This document shows, in pieces, positions 37,680-51,215 of a DNA stretch of 64,000 nucleotides. The number at the start of each line of letters is the position of its first letter. Position 1 is the stretch's first letter. The stretch is taken from contig NC_052675.1 in the NCBI RefSeq assembly GCF_016802725.1, positions 11,138,638-11,202,637 of the forward strand, read 5' to 3'. The notes below the pieces were generated by a model. The model saw only the letters and a program-made list of their open reading frames with translations. It had not been told where the DNA came from and ran no database searches. Origin of the DNA: Solenopsis invicta (Eukaryota; Arthropoda; Insecta; Hymenoptera; Formicidae). The position numbers and the translations under genes were made by a program.

Positions 37680-40600
37680 TTTTTCTGAAAAGTTCTTAGA
37701 TTACATTAGCATAGCATTAGACTACATTACAAAAAACAAAGTTTGAAAATGAAGATAAATTAGTTTCTCGTGGGCATACGTATCACAGGAAATTTATCAT
37801 AAAAGTGATAATGTAATTCTGAAAAATATTTTCAATGAATAATTTCTGGAATTAATGCGCGATACGGTATTTAAATTATAAAGTGCTCGTGTATTCGGCA
37901 TACATTTAACACTTCTACAAAGATAAACATATAGATCCGTCTCGACTGTCCTGTAGAACAGAAAACTCGGTTACAACGAAGATTACGTTCCGCCGACGTG
38001 ACCAACATATTTTATACGTCGAACTTTATTATACCTTGTCCGCAGTTTCTCTTCCACTTTTTTTTCTACTTTTTCAACTCCTTTATAGTTTGACACGAAC
38101 AGCGAACTTCATCGAAGGGGGCTTTTAACGTCTTACTCCTCTTACGATTTTGATTCAGCAAGCCGAGGAATGATCTAAAAAAGATGGGTGTTCGAAAAAT
38201 CATTCCGGACAAATTTATTCGATTCGATGAAGGGAGGGAAAATGTTGGGGAAAAGTCCGGAAACCGCTTTTCCCCAAGCGGAGAGCTTTCTTTCATCAAT
38301 TGTAAGCAACGGTTTCTAATAAAGGACAATATGAATCTGATACCCCGCAAAATTAGTCGACCTACATGTTCGTCGAGCAAAACGAAATCAAAGCGTGACC
38401 TGTAAACCACCTCGTAATACGTGGCGTTACCGCCTCACATTAACTCCTGAATGAATAGGAAATGTTCTCCTGGGACGGTTGGGTCGTTCCCACAAAATGC
38501 GAAGGTCTCACATACTCGTATTGCGAAGAAAACACCCTATTCGTAGCTGGGGGTTAGACATTATAATAACTCGTGATTGGAGTACATAAAGGACCAGAAA
38601 GCTACATAAATATAAATTAGAGCTAGTATAGAAATATAGAACGCATTATAAATATTGTTTTTTTTATGATGAAAATTATTTTTCCCTCGAAGAGAAAACT
38701 ACTTTCATGCACGAACTTTTGTAGTTTTAGAAAATAAAGCTCGCCAGAAAATTGCAAGAATTTAAAAACTGATAATTTTCTGGAATATAATTTAAAGAAA
38801 GAATAAGATTGATATCGAAGGGGTAATTTTAAATTTTCGAATAAAATCTCTTTCGGCAGTTAATTTCTAAGTCGTTCTTTAGATTTTCAAATTAAAGTTT
38901 CATTGAGTTTCACATAAAAAGATTTACTTGGATCTAAGCTATCGTTTATCGGTTGCACAAAGTTGCTATCGGAAAGCAGATGTCTCGCGTGCACGCTGAA
39001 CTCGGGATAACCTTATCTCGAATAAAGCATGAGCACCATACATAATGGTGCGTGTTACGTCGATTCTTTTCGTCGGTGTAGTAACAACACGCAATTTTCA
39101 ACAAACTTTTGCTAATCTCTGACGATCGAGCACACGCGAACTGTAACAGTATGACGTATATCGGTTTTGTTTTCTTAACTGTTACGTGTTAGTATTATAT
39201 GTAAGTTTCATTAGAGAAATAATAAAAATAAAATTTTTTGTAAAAATCGAGCTCTTATAAATTATATAAAGTGAAACGATTTTTTAAATGCTGAAATTGC
39301 TAATTAATTTATTGTCTGCACATCATTAAGTGGCTTCCGATGTAATTAATTACAACAGGAACAAATATTAATTTGCTAAATGATTCAATTCTTCTACGAA
39401 TTGATGAGCTCTGTGCATGAAATCAATACAGAAGACCTTCAATTTAATGAATAATTTATTAAAATAAAATTATTGTGCGAAGACATTTAATCGTCTGCCT
39501 CTTCAAACATTGACTTGTTTTTAAATTATCCCTTCGATGCTGCTTTCGCTGAAAAAAGCCATCGCTAGTTACATCGTCGTTCAGACTGCTAGTGACAGCG
39601 TCGTCTCGAGAAAAATGCGTTATCGCGAAAATGCGAATTAGCCCGCGGTTCTTCATCTCGCGAAGCTCATCTCCACGCGGATGGCAGCGACAGGTATGGC
39701 GACAATGCAAAAGCTCGCAGGCCATTTTCCCCGTTCTTTATATAATGCAACGATCGTTGGGGACAATATTCACGGTGCTCGACGACGACACGGGAGATGG
39801 TTGAGTGCGGTAAAAACACTCGGTGCTGTCTTTCATCCTATTTCATCCTGTAACATCCTCGAAGAGATTACGCCGCGCCGGCGCGAGACGGTTGAGAAGC
39901 GATTGCGTTGAAATGCGCGTTTGCGTTGTATAGAAATAATTCTCCGATTTCAAGCACAAAACTGGCACTGTCAAAAACACGGCTCGAATTCAATTAGAAC
40001 GGAGAGATAGTAATTTCTTTGTATTGTTTAATTAATTTATTAAATAATTAATTGAATTACTAATAGCATTAATATTGTTGTCAAGTTATATCTGTTGATA
40101 TTAATTAATAATAATTTGAGTTAACAAATTTTGATTCTCATAGTACTTTTTCGCGCTAATTAAAATAAGTTATGATGTTTATGATTAACTTTCTTGAAAT
40201 TATTTAAAGCAGTTTTTTTATTATTATTATTTTATATTATGCATATAGAAAAGAATTAATCGAATTAAACTGTTGTCTAAATGACGTTTATTTAAAATTA
40301 ATCGAGTAATGGTTTTGCATCATTTATATTTTCTTTTAATTCAACGCAAGACTCTTAAATTAATTTTCATTGCATTTTACCGTGAAATTAATGTTCAAAT
40401 TACTCGAAAGTTACGTATGTCGATAATCTTGGTAAAAACGAAAATTAATTTCGAATTATAATTAATGAAACTGCCATTAGAAAGTAACGCGGTGCAAGTG
40501 GAACACTTTACATGATAAATTGCTGTAAGATCGCTTAAAGCCGCGCGTCAACGCGTCAGTAGCGTAGCGACAGCGGTCTGAACCGCGACAACGCGAGCAT

Positions 40601-43600
40601 CCCGCGTGCCGTTAAAAGAACAGAGGAGGAGAGTCGAGAAAGAGCGGTGACTCCAATAGAATAACTTAGTAGCCTCGTTTATATCCTTCTGCACGGGCTC
40701 GCCGCTCTCGCTTCGTTTGTTCTCGAACGCGACGGGCGATTAATTAACGAGCGCTCGACAAACGATCGAAGTGCCATGTCGACTACGACTACGACGACGA
40801 CAACGACGACGACGAAAGGGAAGCGGTGGCGTCGCGAGGGTGTCGTTCAGACTGTATACCCGGGCATCCGTCCCGCTCCTAATTAAATCGGAGTTGAATC
40901 ATTACTGCGACTACTGGAAATAGTCTAGGCCAGAACAAAAGAACGAAGGACTTATCCCTCTTTTGCACCGACAGGATAATGTTTCTATGCGCAACTCGCG
41001 CAAGTTCACTCGAGATGACTTCAAAGAGGGAGCTTGCGTTCCCTCTATCTCATTTCAATTTTTGTTAATCATATCCTTTTGAGGATATTCCATCTATACG
41101 ACATATTTCTTTTTCCAATTAAATTTTTACCTGTTCAACATTCAGTTTGTGCTTCCTGATATTTGTGTAACGATCTGCATATGATAATTTGTATAATCTC
41201 GCAAATCATCGTTGCCGTTTGTCAACTAATAGCCTGTTGTAAATTAGCATTATCCTGTCTTAGCGAATCTATTGCTCACTCGTTCGATGCACCGTGGCGG
41301 GTTAGCGAATTATCGGCTCAGTTCTCGACGCGCGTTCCTCCCACTAAAGTGCTAATTATCGCTACGCAATTGCCGACGATCTATTCATAATCCACAAGCG
41401 CCTAATCTAAGCTCAATTACGCGCCAAGCGGATTATATGCACTCACTTGGAACCGAATTAGACGTAATCTCCTCTCCCTTTCGGCACGATCTCTGACGTT
41501 GATCTGCGAGTCGCACTTGATGTACTTTACGCTCTCAAACGCGGCTTAATTAGACGCGCGCAAAAGGCTGCCACGAATCCTGAATTTCGATGCGGCTCGT
41601 TTACAGTTTCCGATATTGCGCGCAAAGTAGAGGCACAATTTCATTTGCTGTCGTAAATTGTAATTAACGTGCATCGAGCAATTGAAATGAGAAGAGTAGC
41701 TACATGTTTTTATATGTATATCGATACTCGTCATTGCCGTAGAACAACACGGTAAATTTGGAAAATAGGTTTTATTTTAATTATCGAACAATTTTTCTTA
41801 TCTAATCATTGAGTTTCTATAATTAATCTGATTCCTGTCAGTAAATATAACAAGACAATTTGATAAGAACGCACGTCGAAAGCCAGGTCTTCGGTTCGAA
41901 CATTAGCGCTTAAAAATCGGTTAATCAAAATTCTCCGTAATATAATGAAGAAAATTGGCAATTCTTTATATTCTTCTCTAAGATTTAGAGTTCGACCGCT
42001 TGGCGTCTCGACCTAGTGAATTCGTCGCGCTAATTAATCCGCGCCCCATTTATAAAGCTGTAACACCGAATGGAGACTAAGTTTGAAAGTGGCCGCCATC
42101 GTGAAGTTACGCGAGGGATGGGATGGCGCGCGGGCGGGTGGTTGGTATATTAAAGGGTGCCCGATCGTTCGTCACGGGGAGACGATCGTTTATAAGCCGA
42201 ACAGGTTCATGATTCTTCTTCGTGCTCCTATATTTCGTCGCGAAATTATATCTCCCAGTGGACCTAAGTCATTTTTGTTTTTTTTTTATTTTTTTTATTA
42301 GTTTAAAAAGTGAGATCAGGTGACATAAACGAGAAATAAAATAGTTAAATATAATAAAAAATAAAAAAATGTTTTTGATATTAATTATTCAAAATATAAT
42401 AATAATAATTAAATGTAATATTTATGTAATTAAATTATAAGAGATAATTAAATTAGAGATAATTGAATTGTGTGTATGAAACACATGTAATGATAAGAAA
42501 TAGAGTAATATTTATCAAGGAAATAAAAAGACATGTACATTGTATGTTATAACAAAAATTTGAATTTTTATTGAATGGAAATTGATTGTAAATTCGCGAA
42601 ATGTAAAATTGGAAATTTAATTGTGCTAAATCGCTATATGTTTGAAAACTTAATAGTTATGTGTTCCGTGTACCGTTAAAAGAAAATGCAAATGTTGAAA
42701 TCTTTGAGAATCATTCAGAATCTCTGAGGAAATCAAAGAGATTATGCGTTCCCACGTCGAATAACGTTTCTATCGAAGTCTTCTCTTGCCTTTTCCCGAA
42801 GTGCTGTGAAATTTCGATTCTTCGAAATTCCATACTGAGAGAAGAGAGACCGGGATGTCGAAAAGAAGAGACTCCCGGAAATATGTAAAGCCGCCGCAAG
42901 GGACAACGGTCGTAAAATCCGACGAGGAAGACGATATTGGTATCGTAGGTGGTCATAACGACGGTGATGGTGCATTGATTACAGGATGGTCCGCGAGTTA
43001 ACAGCATAGGATTTCTCGATAGTAGGAGAAGCAGAGAGAAAGAGAGAAAGAGGAGACGGTCAAGATTCCTTTTTGCGCGTTCAGTCAAGCATGCCGAATG
43101 GGAAAAAAAAGGGAAAACACTGTTACTGCGAATGATATTTCAGTGAAACGGTAAATATATCACTGAGTGAGTGGAGTAGAGTGCGACAGACTGGATGATT
43201 CCGCGAATATATTGTATGACGCCTAGAATAGACCCCTCATTGAATTTTAAGAAAGTAGGGCCTCGGAAATGTTAAAACGTCATTAGCTTTTTAGCTATAT
43301 ATAAATAATAAATAAATATTGAAAAATAATTTTTTTTACGAATTAGAGTTTGGAAAATGAATGTAAATGAATATCAAAGTTTCTTTTTATTCGTCGCTTG
43401 ATTTCGAAATGTTTTAAATTTTTTTAATAAAAATCTTAATTAACGAGCTAACTAAAATTACGATAAGACAAGAAACTTGTACTATGATATATACATATAT
43501 GTGATATATTACCACTCTTTGACTAATTAAACATTCATGTCTCATGAAAGCAAAAATGAGATCGAGTCGGGCTATAATAAAGTTCTATGCAAACTAATTA

Positions 43601-43879
43601 ATTTGCTCGTTAGGATGCAGAACGGAGTATAAATGGTCGGATTTTTTTGAAACCAGGAATAGAGGGTAGAGACCAGCGTTAAACGAATTCTAAGAGGAAC
43701 GAAACCGGAAAGGAGCGGGAGCGAGGAAACGTTTGCAATGCTAATTATATGGCTTTTCTTATAACACTCGGGTACCGCTTTCATGGCCCAGTTTAACTGA
43801 CGATCTCGCATTGTGTTCTTCATCTCAGCGTGATCCGCGAGCGTATCTTCGCGACCGGTATCGTGCAACTCACTCAACG

Positions 43880-43880
<1 letters not shown>

Positions 43881-43921
<41 letters not shown>
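43881..43921. repeat. (CT)n microsatellite
   Basis: Pure CT run of about 20 units. Confidence 0.95.
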
Positions 43922-43922
<1 letters not shown>

Positions 43923-45086
43923 AGCAGTCTTATACACTCCCACGGTACATTGAGGTTCGAGAGTTCGAGAGTATAGTAAAAGATTCATATTCGCGTATAT
44001 CATTTACTCATGGTTCGTTATTTGCATTTCGTTTTTTCACTTTCGCGATCCCTGAAGCTTGTTCACTCGAGGAGGAAGAACAGCGTGAAATTTACATTTT
44101 TCAAAGATATGAATTTAAAGCGATTCAGAAATAAGCTTTACAATTGTTGATTGCGTGTTAAATTAAATTGACTCTGCGCCGTGTTATATTACCGTAACGT
44201 GTACTGTGGTCTTTTACGTTTTCATTATTATATTGCGTTTATGATAACTAAAATTTGCATTTGACGCAAATTGTTGCGCCACATTCCAGCTGATAAATCT
44301 TTCCCAATCGCTTTCTTTCGCTCTTTTGTTTCTGGTTATACGATATTTATTTTATTCGATATTATATTCGATATTTATTACATTCGAGGAGTACAATCCA
44401 TAAGTTTCGCTATCAAAAGATAAGCTGTAACGACGCGAAGACAATAAGAGGACTAAACTCTATTAGGAGCAACGTGAATGGAGTGGAATCGAGCCGTCTT
44501 TACGGGCGCACTCCGGCGTATCGATCGCCGATTCTGGTAACCGTCTACGAGATCAGAGCCGAGATTACTTTCATCGTTTTATGCCCGTTACGTGCCACGT
44601 TGCTGGCTGGTCGGCCGCGTTCTCTCTGCTCTCGGGGAAAATTTTCTTTCCGCGAGGAGAGGACCCTTCGTCCTTCTTCCTGCAGTCGGCCAATCAGCGT
44701 TCGCGGACGTACTGTCGGCGACAATAAATGGCGAAGAGGTGGCGGCCCCGACGGGGGTGACTCATCTTTTACGCTCGGAATGGAGAACTTTGCTGAGCCA
44801 CGCGTTTCCTTTACGTACTTCGATGTGATCGTCGCCAATTACAGCGCCGTTAATTCGCTCAGATAGTGAACGAGCTATGGATGACTTTAAAGATATCGAT
44901 GAATTTCAGTTTATTTGTGCTTAATTAACTGTTTCGAAGACAATGTAATCAAATCTCCCGTTAGCGATTAGATGAAAGTAATTTGCGTTCAGTCACGGTT
45001 AATCTTAAACATTAATTTCAATGGAATCATTAAGCGCACTTACATTGCTGTTTCTGCAAATAAAACGGATGGTAGCGACTTACTTG

Positions 45087-45112
45087 CATATATATATATA
45101 TATATATATATA
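45087..45112. repeat. (TA)n microsatellite
   Basis: TA run within AT-rich DNA. Confidence 0.9.
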
Positions 45113-45761
45113 CATACTTCCAACTAGGCGAACGTGTAATCGCATTCGTTTAGTTACACGGTGCGATATGCTACGTCCATTACGGAGCATAACGTATGCG
45201 GTTGTGATGGTGCATACTAATTGTTTAGATAAGCGCAAATCCAACTGCTCATTTAGAAACACCGGAATCGGCGGCTGTGCGGCTCGTCGATGCTTTTTGC
45301 GTCTTTTTTTCCCAGGGACGCAATTTGCATACGTTGTCCTCCTATGGCGCACATTTTGCTTCGCTCTTCCCGAATAATTCGAAACGCATTACGCAATCGA
45401 GCGTACCTTTTTCAAGGGCGAACATTGTAAGATTGTAGTCCGGTATTATGTGTATGGCAGATAAGTAAATTCGTTAGAGAGAATTTGCGACTTGTTTGAT
45501 TAAATGAATCCGATGTGTCACGTAATTAAGTTTCGCAAGTTTAAAATCCAATACGAATAAATTAAGAAAGTTTTAATAAATTAAGCACGTATAAATAAAA
45601 TCGTTACCAAAGTTGCTACGTAAACGATCTCTCTCTTAAACTTAAAACAATCTCTATTTTTTAAATAAAAATTTTTAATTACATTTTAAATTTTAAATAA
45701 TCTTCAATTTTTACGACCGACTGTTGCCAACCTTCAGTTGTCAAAAACGGTCTTGTGACTT

Positions 45762-46640
45762 TTTATTAATCAAGCTCGGTTTAAAGCATATAATTATTAC
45801 TTACTTGTGCATACGTGAGATACATCGTATTGAACGATTTGAATTTTTACCGCGCACGGCGCGCACCGGTTGGCGCGCCCGCAGTTTATCCGCCAACTTC
45901 AGATCGTTGAAAAGCGCGCCGGGCGGGTCGCGTACTCGAGTAACAGTATAGTCGCGATCGATCTTTTGTTAGTAAAACGTGCGTTTCGCGGAATTCGCTC
46001 GATCGAAAATTGTGCTACTATTGTGCTGAATACCGAATCGTGCGTCACTCTCCTTCGCCTCTCTGTATTTCCGGACGAATTGTCGCGTCGCGTCGCGTCG
46101 CGTCGTACAGTTAACCTTACTTTCCATGTACGCATTGCCGCGCGTTGAACGTGCGCAAAAAAAAAGAATCTTAATCTCTGGTCTGTTTACACGGGCGCGT
46201 TCGAACGAAACACGTATGTTATTTGATTAATCCATGATTTGGGTAATCCATAGAGACGCGTGTTCGCGCAAAATAGCGCATGCATGGAAAGCAAGGGTCG
46301 ACCGGCATTCCTCGATTCGGCATTCCTAACCTTAGCGTGCCGTGCACGGTAAATCGGGATGTTATCGTTGATGATAGCCAATAAAATGCCACGGAGACGT
46401 GACGAGAGCGAGGCGGTTCTGAATCGCGACACGTTTAATCGGGAAATATCGGTCGCGTAATTACTCCTATATTCGTTATGTTTCGGTAATTAGCGCGCGC
46501 GCGTGTGTACGTGTGTGTGAGTGCCATAGGAGAGCAGCCACGTAGAATTCTGAGACGAGGAGCCGGCTTGAGTGATGTCGAGCGACCATGGGGGGGGGGG
46601 CGACGGGGAGTGAGTAACCTATCATTTACTTATTATTACT
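45762..46640. repeat. Dispersed ~820-bp GC-rich repeat, copy 2
   Basis: Second copy of the element at 212-1030, same orientation. Differences include a GTCGC expansion at about 46083-46105, a different length of the CG/GT-rich tract near 46490, and a G run near 46590. Similarity starts at 'ttattaa(t/c)caagc' and fades after the 'gagtaacctatcatttactt' block. The sequence outside these limits does not match copy 1, so the ends are real element or duplication ends. Confidence 0.75.
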
Positions 46641-48458
46641 TACAATAAGTATGTTTAATTAATTTATATAAGAACACACGCGTACAATCGTTTCTTGTTT
46701 GTACAATCGTGTGTACAATTGTTTTTTTTAACATGTTTTAATTAGAAGTTTTTGTTTTAATTAGAAGATTAAAGTTTTATTTTCATCAAATGTTATATCA
46801 ATAAGTAGATTTTAAAAATCTTCAGAATTCAAGTGAAATTGAACACGTAAATATAATTATGCAATAATATAATTTATACATTAAAAAAAAAACATTTAAG
46901 ATCAAATTTTTGATGCTTAAAATATTGTCACTAAAATTGAGCCTATATTTTTCTCGAACGATTAGAAAAACGAGAATAATTATTATGAACGACACGACTT
47001 TACGAAGTCTTCTTTAAATTTATTTATATTATTGACATTTATCGGTCTTATTATTGGTATCTTATCATGGATGTTAATGTCTATTTCATTTACTTTATGA
47101 TCGAACCTCGACTCTTAGGTGATTTCTGAATATTGATAGCATTGTCTTATTTCTTATTATAAATGAAACAGAAATTTAATTAAGTCACAAGTATAACCAT
47201 TTATGGAAAAAATTACACTAATCCAGTATGTAATATTATAAAATAAAATAGCTCTTTTCTATATCAGTGTAATATAGATATTAATTAAATTATTACGTCA
47301 AAAGGCACTTAACAAAGTAAATTATATCACACTTTGAACTGTAATGTGTTAATGAATAGACGAATTTAAACTTCAAAGGGCCCTTCGATACTTTATCTAT
47401 TTATGATTAATAAAGCGGTCGATTATAGTAATTGAGGTGCAACGAGCGCGATTGCACTTTCGGGCCGCGATTTACGTCGGGAGAGTTGCATCTAGCTGGA
47501 TTCGAGGCTTGCGCGCGGTTATTCATTCAGCGCGCGCGAGTTTTTCCCGTTTTACGAGCTAAACCCGACAAAGAATTCCGGGAAATTATTATCCGGATGC
47601 ACTCGGCAGACAAGTCGGACGGCGTTAGATAATGAGGTAATAAGGAAATGAAACGAATGTCGTCGTTGTCCGACAAAAAGGGAGGGAAAGAGAAAGAAAA
47701 GCAGAGAGCCATTCATACGTCCCGGTGATCCGTTTATTTTATGCCTTAAACGCGTCGATAAATTGGAGTACGCCTATTAAATCTCCCGTTAGAGTACCCT
47801 CGTTTATCCGAAACTCGTTCGCTTTAACGTAATTTCTAGGAATGTTCTTGCAGTCTTTGTAACGAATATCGCGAGGAATTGCGTCAATAATTATTTTCAA
47901 ATTTCCAAAAATTACAATAGCGAGATAAAATGATTGAAAACATGTTTGTTACGTAGTATCATGTAGAAATTCTCTCGATTTATATATGAATGAAAATGAA
48001 ACTATAAAAGCTTCGGGAAAAAAAGTATGAAAACTCGAGATAAAAGAATTTTAGATTTTTAACATAAAAATAATTGTTGGAACGTATTTTGTACAGAAAC
48101 GAAGGCTTTAACACAGTTTTTAGAGGTGTTTTATTGCACCATTCGATGTCACAAAATCTCGTATATGAAAGCTCGTCTAAAAACAAATGCTGAATAACTA
48201 CGTAAATGCGTCTCACATAAAAAAAAAAAAAATACCGCCGGTTGTTCTCACAAAAAGCAAGCGCGGTCTAAAAGTAGAGCAGAAAAATAAAGGTGCGTAC
48301 TTGAAAATCCGTTAAGGGTAATTAATAAAGTAATAATATGACGTGTCTCGTTTTGACTCGTCTCGTTTCGCCAAAGTTCTCCGACGAAATTGTCAGTCGG
48401 CCAGGATCGCGTCTCTCGCAACGTGAAACTGTTTGTGCCGCGAGTTTCCATTTAAGTT
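46641..48458. other. AT-rich spacer without a recognised gene
   Basis: AT-rich DNA from 46.64 to 47.4 kb, a short CpG-rich block at 47.43-47.65 kb, and more AT-rich DNA. No frame, splice pair or repeat that I can support. Confidence 0.5.
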
Positions 48459-48610
48459 CTACGGCGGAGAACTCGCTTTCCCTACCATCGCAGAATTCCG
48501 CAGAATTGAATTTGCACGGAATAACGAAGTAACAGTTCGCGTTTCGCGAGCGATGTGCAAATACATTTGTTCGTTCGCCGTTCGTTCGACCATCTCTTCA
48601 TTCGTTTCTC

Positions 48611-49588
48611 CTAGCCGCACTCCCGACAGCAAACCTGTCTCGCATAAAAATCGACCATCGTCGTCTTCGAGCTGCATCCGGATTCGCTTCGTCGACGAGC
48701 TTTCGGAGCTTTCAGCTCGTCCAAGTCGCGCCGATGATCCCATCTTTTGTCCACGCAATCGTCGCTACCCTCCTCACATGGTGAATCGCGATTCTGCACA
48801 CGATAAAAATTGTGAACATTTGTAAGATGCGATCGGTCATCCATTTTTAAAATTTGGGATAGCAGTGCGGTATAAAAGATGTCGAACAATGTTTTATTTT
48901 GTCTTTCGTAAAAAATCAAAATACAAAGCGAAGTAAAAGTCATGAATTGTATGAATTTTATTACTTTTGTAATAATAATTATGCATAATAATTATCTTTA
49001 ATATTTTAGAATAATTCTTACGAAAATAATTGTGAACTTGAATACCACACGCATTTCTCATGACGAATAAATGAAAAATTATACGATAAATTTCTCTGAC
49101 GAATTTAAAGCCATTTTGTCTTTATCGATTTTGTCGCAAAATTCTTAATAAAAAAAGATACTTATTCATAAAAGTTATATTAATATTTTGAAAACATATG
49201 AAGTACATAGGTTTTTCTCGTTGCATCATTTTTAAATAAATTCAAGCATACTCTAGCGTGATTTTAATGAAAGTTACAACTTCGAGATATCCATCGTAGG
49301 AAGTGTCGTTGTATCAAATTTCCGTCGCGCAAAAATCAACGCCGACCTCGTCCGTAAGGAGCCCTGAAAATATTTTCCGGCGACGACGGTGGGTCACCCT
49401 GTATATAGAATACCGCGATAACGACGACTCACCGTGACCTGGTTCGTACAAAAGACGTATCCGCGCGATAGCTTCGATTGCGATCGGCAGCGATGAGATC
49501 CGCCTTCTTCTCCTTGCCAAAGACGCTCCTCCGAGACCCTGAGAGCTCTCGCGGCCTCGTCACCCATGGAAAGTGTTTTCTTTGTCAT
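48611..49588 (-). CDS. Candidate two-exon gene downstream of the LITAF pair
   Basis: Candidate exon 1 is 49588-49433 (156 nt). It starts ATG (MTKKTLSMGDEAARAL) and ends at GTCACG|GTGAGT, a strong donor, phase 0. Candidate exon 2 is 48793-48611 (183 nt). It follows 'tttttatcgtgtgcag', starts in phase 0 (NRDSPCEEGSDDC) and ends ...CCRECG-stop. The product would be 112 aa, charged, Arg/Ser/Cys-rich and without a recognised domain. A competing frame over exon 2 (48743-48459) is also open. GT at 48634 (CAG|GTTTGC) could be a donor. Exon 1 has a weaker AG in phase just upstream (49616), so it could instead be an internal exon of gene B. Confidence 0.35.
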
Positions 49589-50117
49589 ATGAGAAACGTC
49601 GTTGACGTTAGCACGCTATCTGTATATCGCCTTTCAGCCGATAGATGGATAGATATCGATTTTTTTTTTATATATTTTTCTTCACGACGACGCGACGTAA
49701 TGACGCGTAACGAACGCACGTGAGACTACAGTGAATAAAGCATGTAAAGCGTATGACGCATCAATTTCTCTTAGAGCATTAATTTTAGAGAAAGGTTTTT
49801 TTAGTAAAAGATTGATGGGATTTTAAAGACGAATATTTAACATCAAACAACAATAAGTATATCTTAATTTAAGAGAATAATGGATAGAGTCTCTTATTCA
49901 TTATATTATGTAGCGCTAGCAGATATTCCAAATATTATTAAAATTGAATCACCATAAAAGTGACGCTGTTATAAAATTTGTGTAATAAATTATTTCCATT
50001 TTTTTTTCTTCTTTGAAAATATCATTAATATTGTCATTTCGAAATTACGATCGGTATCCTAAATTAGTCGATATCAACTAGCGAATATCATTTACTGGAA
50101 TCAATTTGCTGATACGA

Positions 50118-50376
50118 TTAGTATAATGTAATACCGCTCACCTGGCGATGTTCCGGTCGCATTCGCGAACCACCGCTTTTTACCAGAAGATGACACGATT
50201 GTGAATCTGCGAAATCGCTAAATTTCCCGCGGCTAGACACGCATTCGGGCGAACAGGCGATCAGCTTGCTCTCCGCTCTCGTACTAATCCCGTAATCGTG
50301 GCCGCAACGCGGGCACAGTGTGCGCACGCTTTTGTCTCGTCTCATTAGCAACGGTATGAAGCAAAAGGGCCAGCAT
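50118..50376 (-). CDS. Gene B terminal exon: second half of LITAF domain
   Basis: Acceptor cttcttcttgcag, then A TGC TGG CCC: the first base completes a split Gly codon. It reads CWPFCFIPLLMRRDKSVR, then TLCPRCGHDYG, then an 85-residue total to the TAA at 50118. It matches the gene A terminal exon residue for residue through the domain (CWPFCFIPL.M.R.K.VR..CP.CGH.YG). Confidence 0.85.
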
Positions 50377-51173
50377 CTGCAAGAAGAAGAGTCAATGCTT
50401 GCCCCAATTTTCCATTAAGACTTGAGAAAATAAATGAGCTGCTTGTGATATTCCGCAAAATTGTGTGGATACGGAATGTAGGAAACGTAATGAAACTGGT
50501 GCTGAAAATGAGCGTAGTTTTCTTTTGTTAGAGAGGAAGGTTGGAAACTTTGAACGTATTACAATTTATTACGATTTTAAAACATTGTCCGTTATGTATA
50601 TCTTTCTGAACTCTCATTTCCGTGAAAAGTAATCCTGATTAAGATGCGATTAAATCGCAAATGACGTGCTCCAATGGCGTACAGCTTTGTACACTTTTGA
50701 AATAATCCGCATATAATAAGCGCTTTGTTTTTTTCATATCAATGAACAGACTTACGTATAATTAATAGAAGTTCAGGAATGATAAAATTATCTTTAAATG
50801 CACGTAGGGAAAAAGAACGTCATGTAAATGCATCGTAAATGAGATTATATCCCGATGGAGCTTACATCGCTACATAAAATCGCGTTGCACTTCGCTAATC
50901 AGATTTAATGAAGTGAATATATTTCATTTTGAAATACGGCATTACACGCTTATCGGCAGTCACTCGTCGTGATTTATGAGAGCGAGTAATTTCGCGATTT
51001 CCGTCGCGTATGAATTCAATTCGCTGAAAACGGACGCCGCCGCGACCAGGATTAAATTTAACGAAAGGGATTTAATGATTACGATTCGCGGCGATTCGCT
51101 CTTCAACCGTTTCGCGCCATGGTCGCGCGTTGGTCTTTTGTAAAACCCGTATATTATAGGCGAGAGACTATTC

Positions 51174-51215
<42 letters not shown>

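Larger units (their letters stand above)
37680..45761. other. Eight kilobases without a recognised gene
   Basis: AT-rich DNA (38.6-39.4, 40.0-40.5, 42.3-42.7, 43.2-43.5 kb) with CpG-rich islands near 40.5-40.9 and 44.5-44.9 kb. A CT repeat lies at 43881-43921 and a TA repeat at 45087-45112. The 125-130-codon frames at 42.7-43.1 and 44.5-44.9 kb are open on both strands and show no domain or splice support. Confidence 0.45.

Noticed and set aside
41880..41910. GGTTCGAAC, a tRNA B-box-like string
   Set aside because: No A box, no acceptor stem and no cloverleaf can be formed around it.
44474..44866. 130-codon + frame and 97-codon - frame
   Set aside because: Both strands open over the same CpG-rich block; no splice or domain support.
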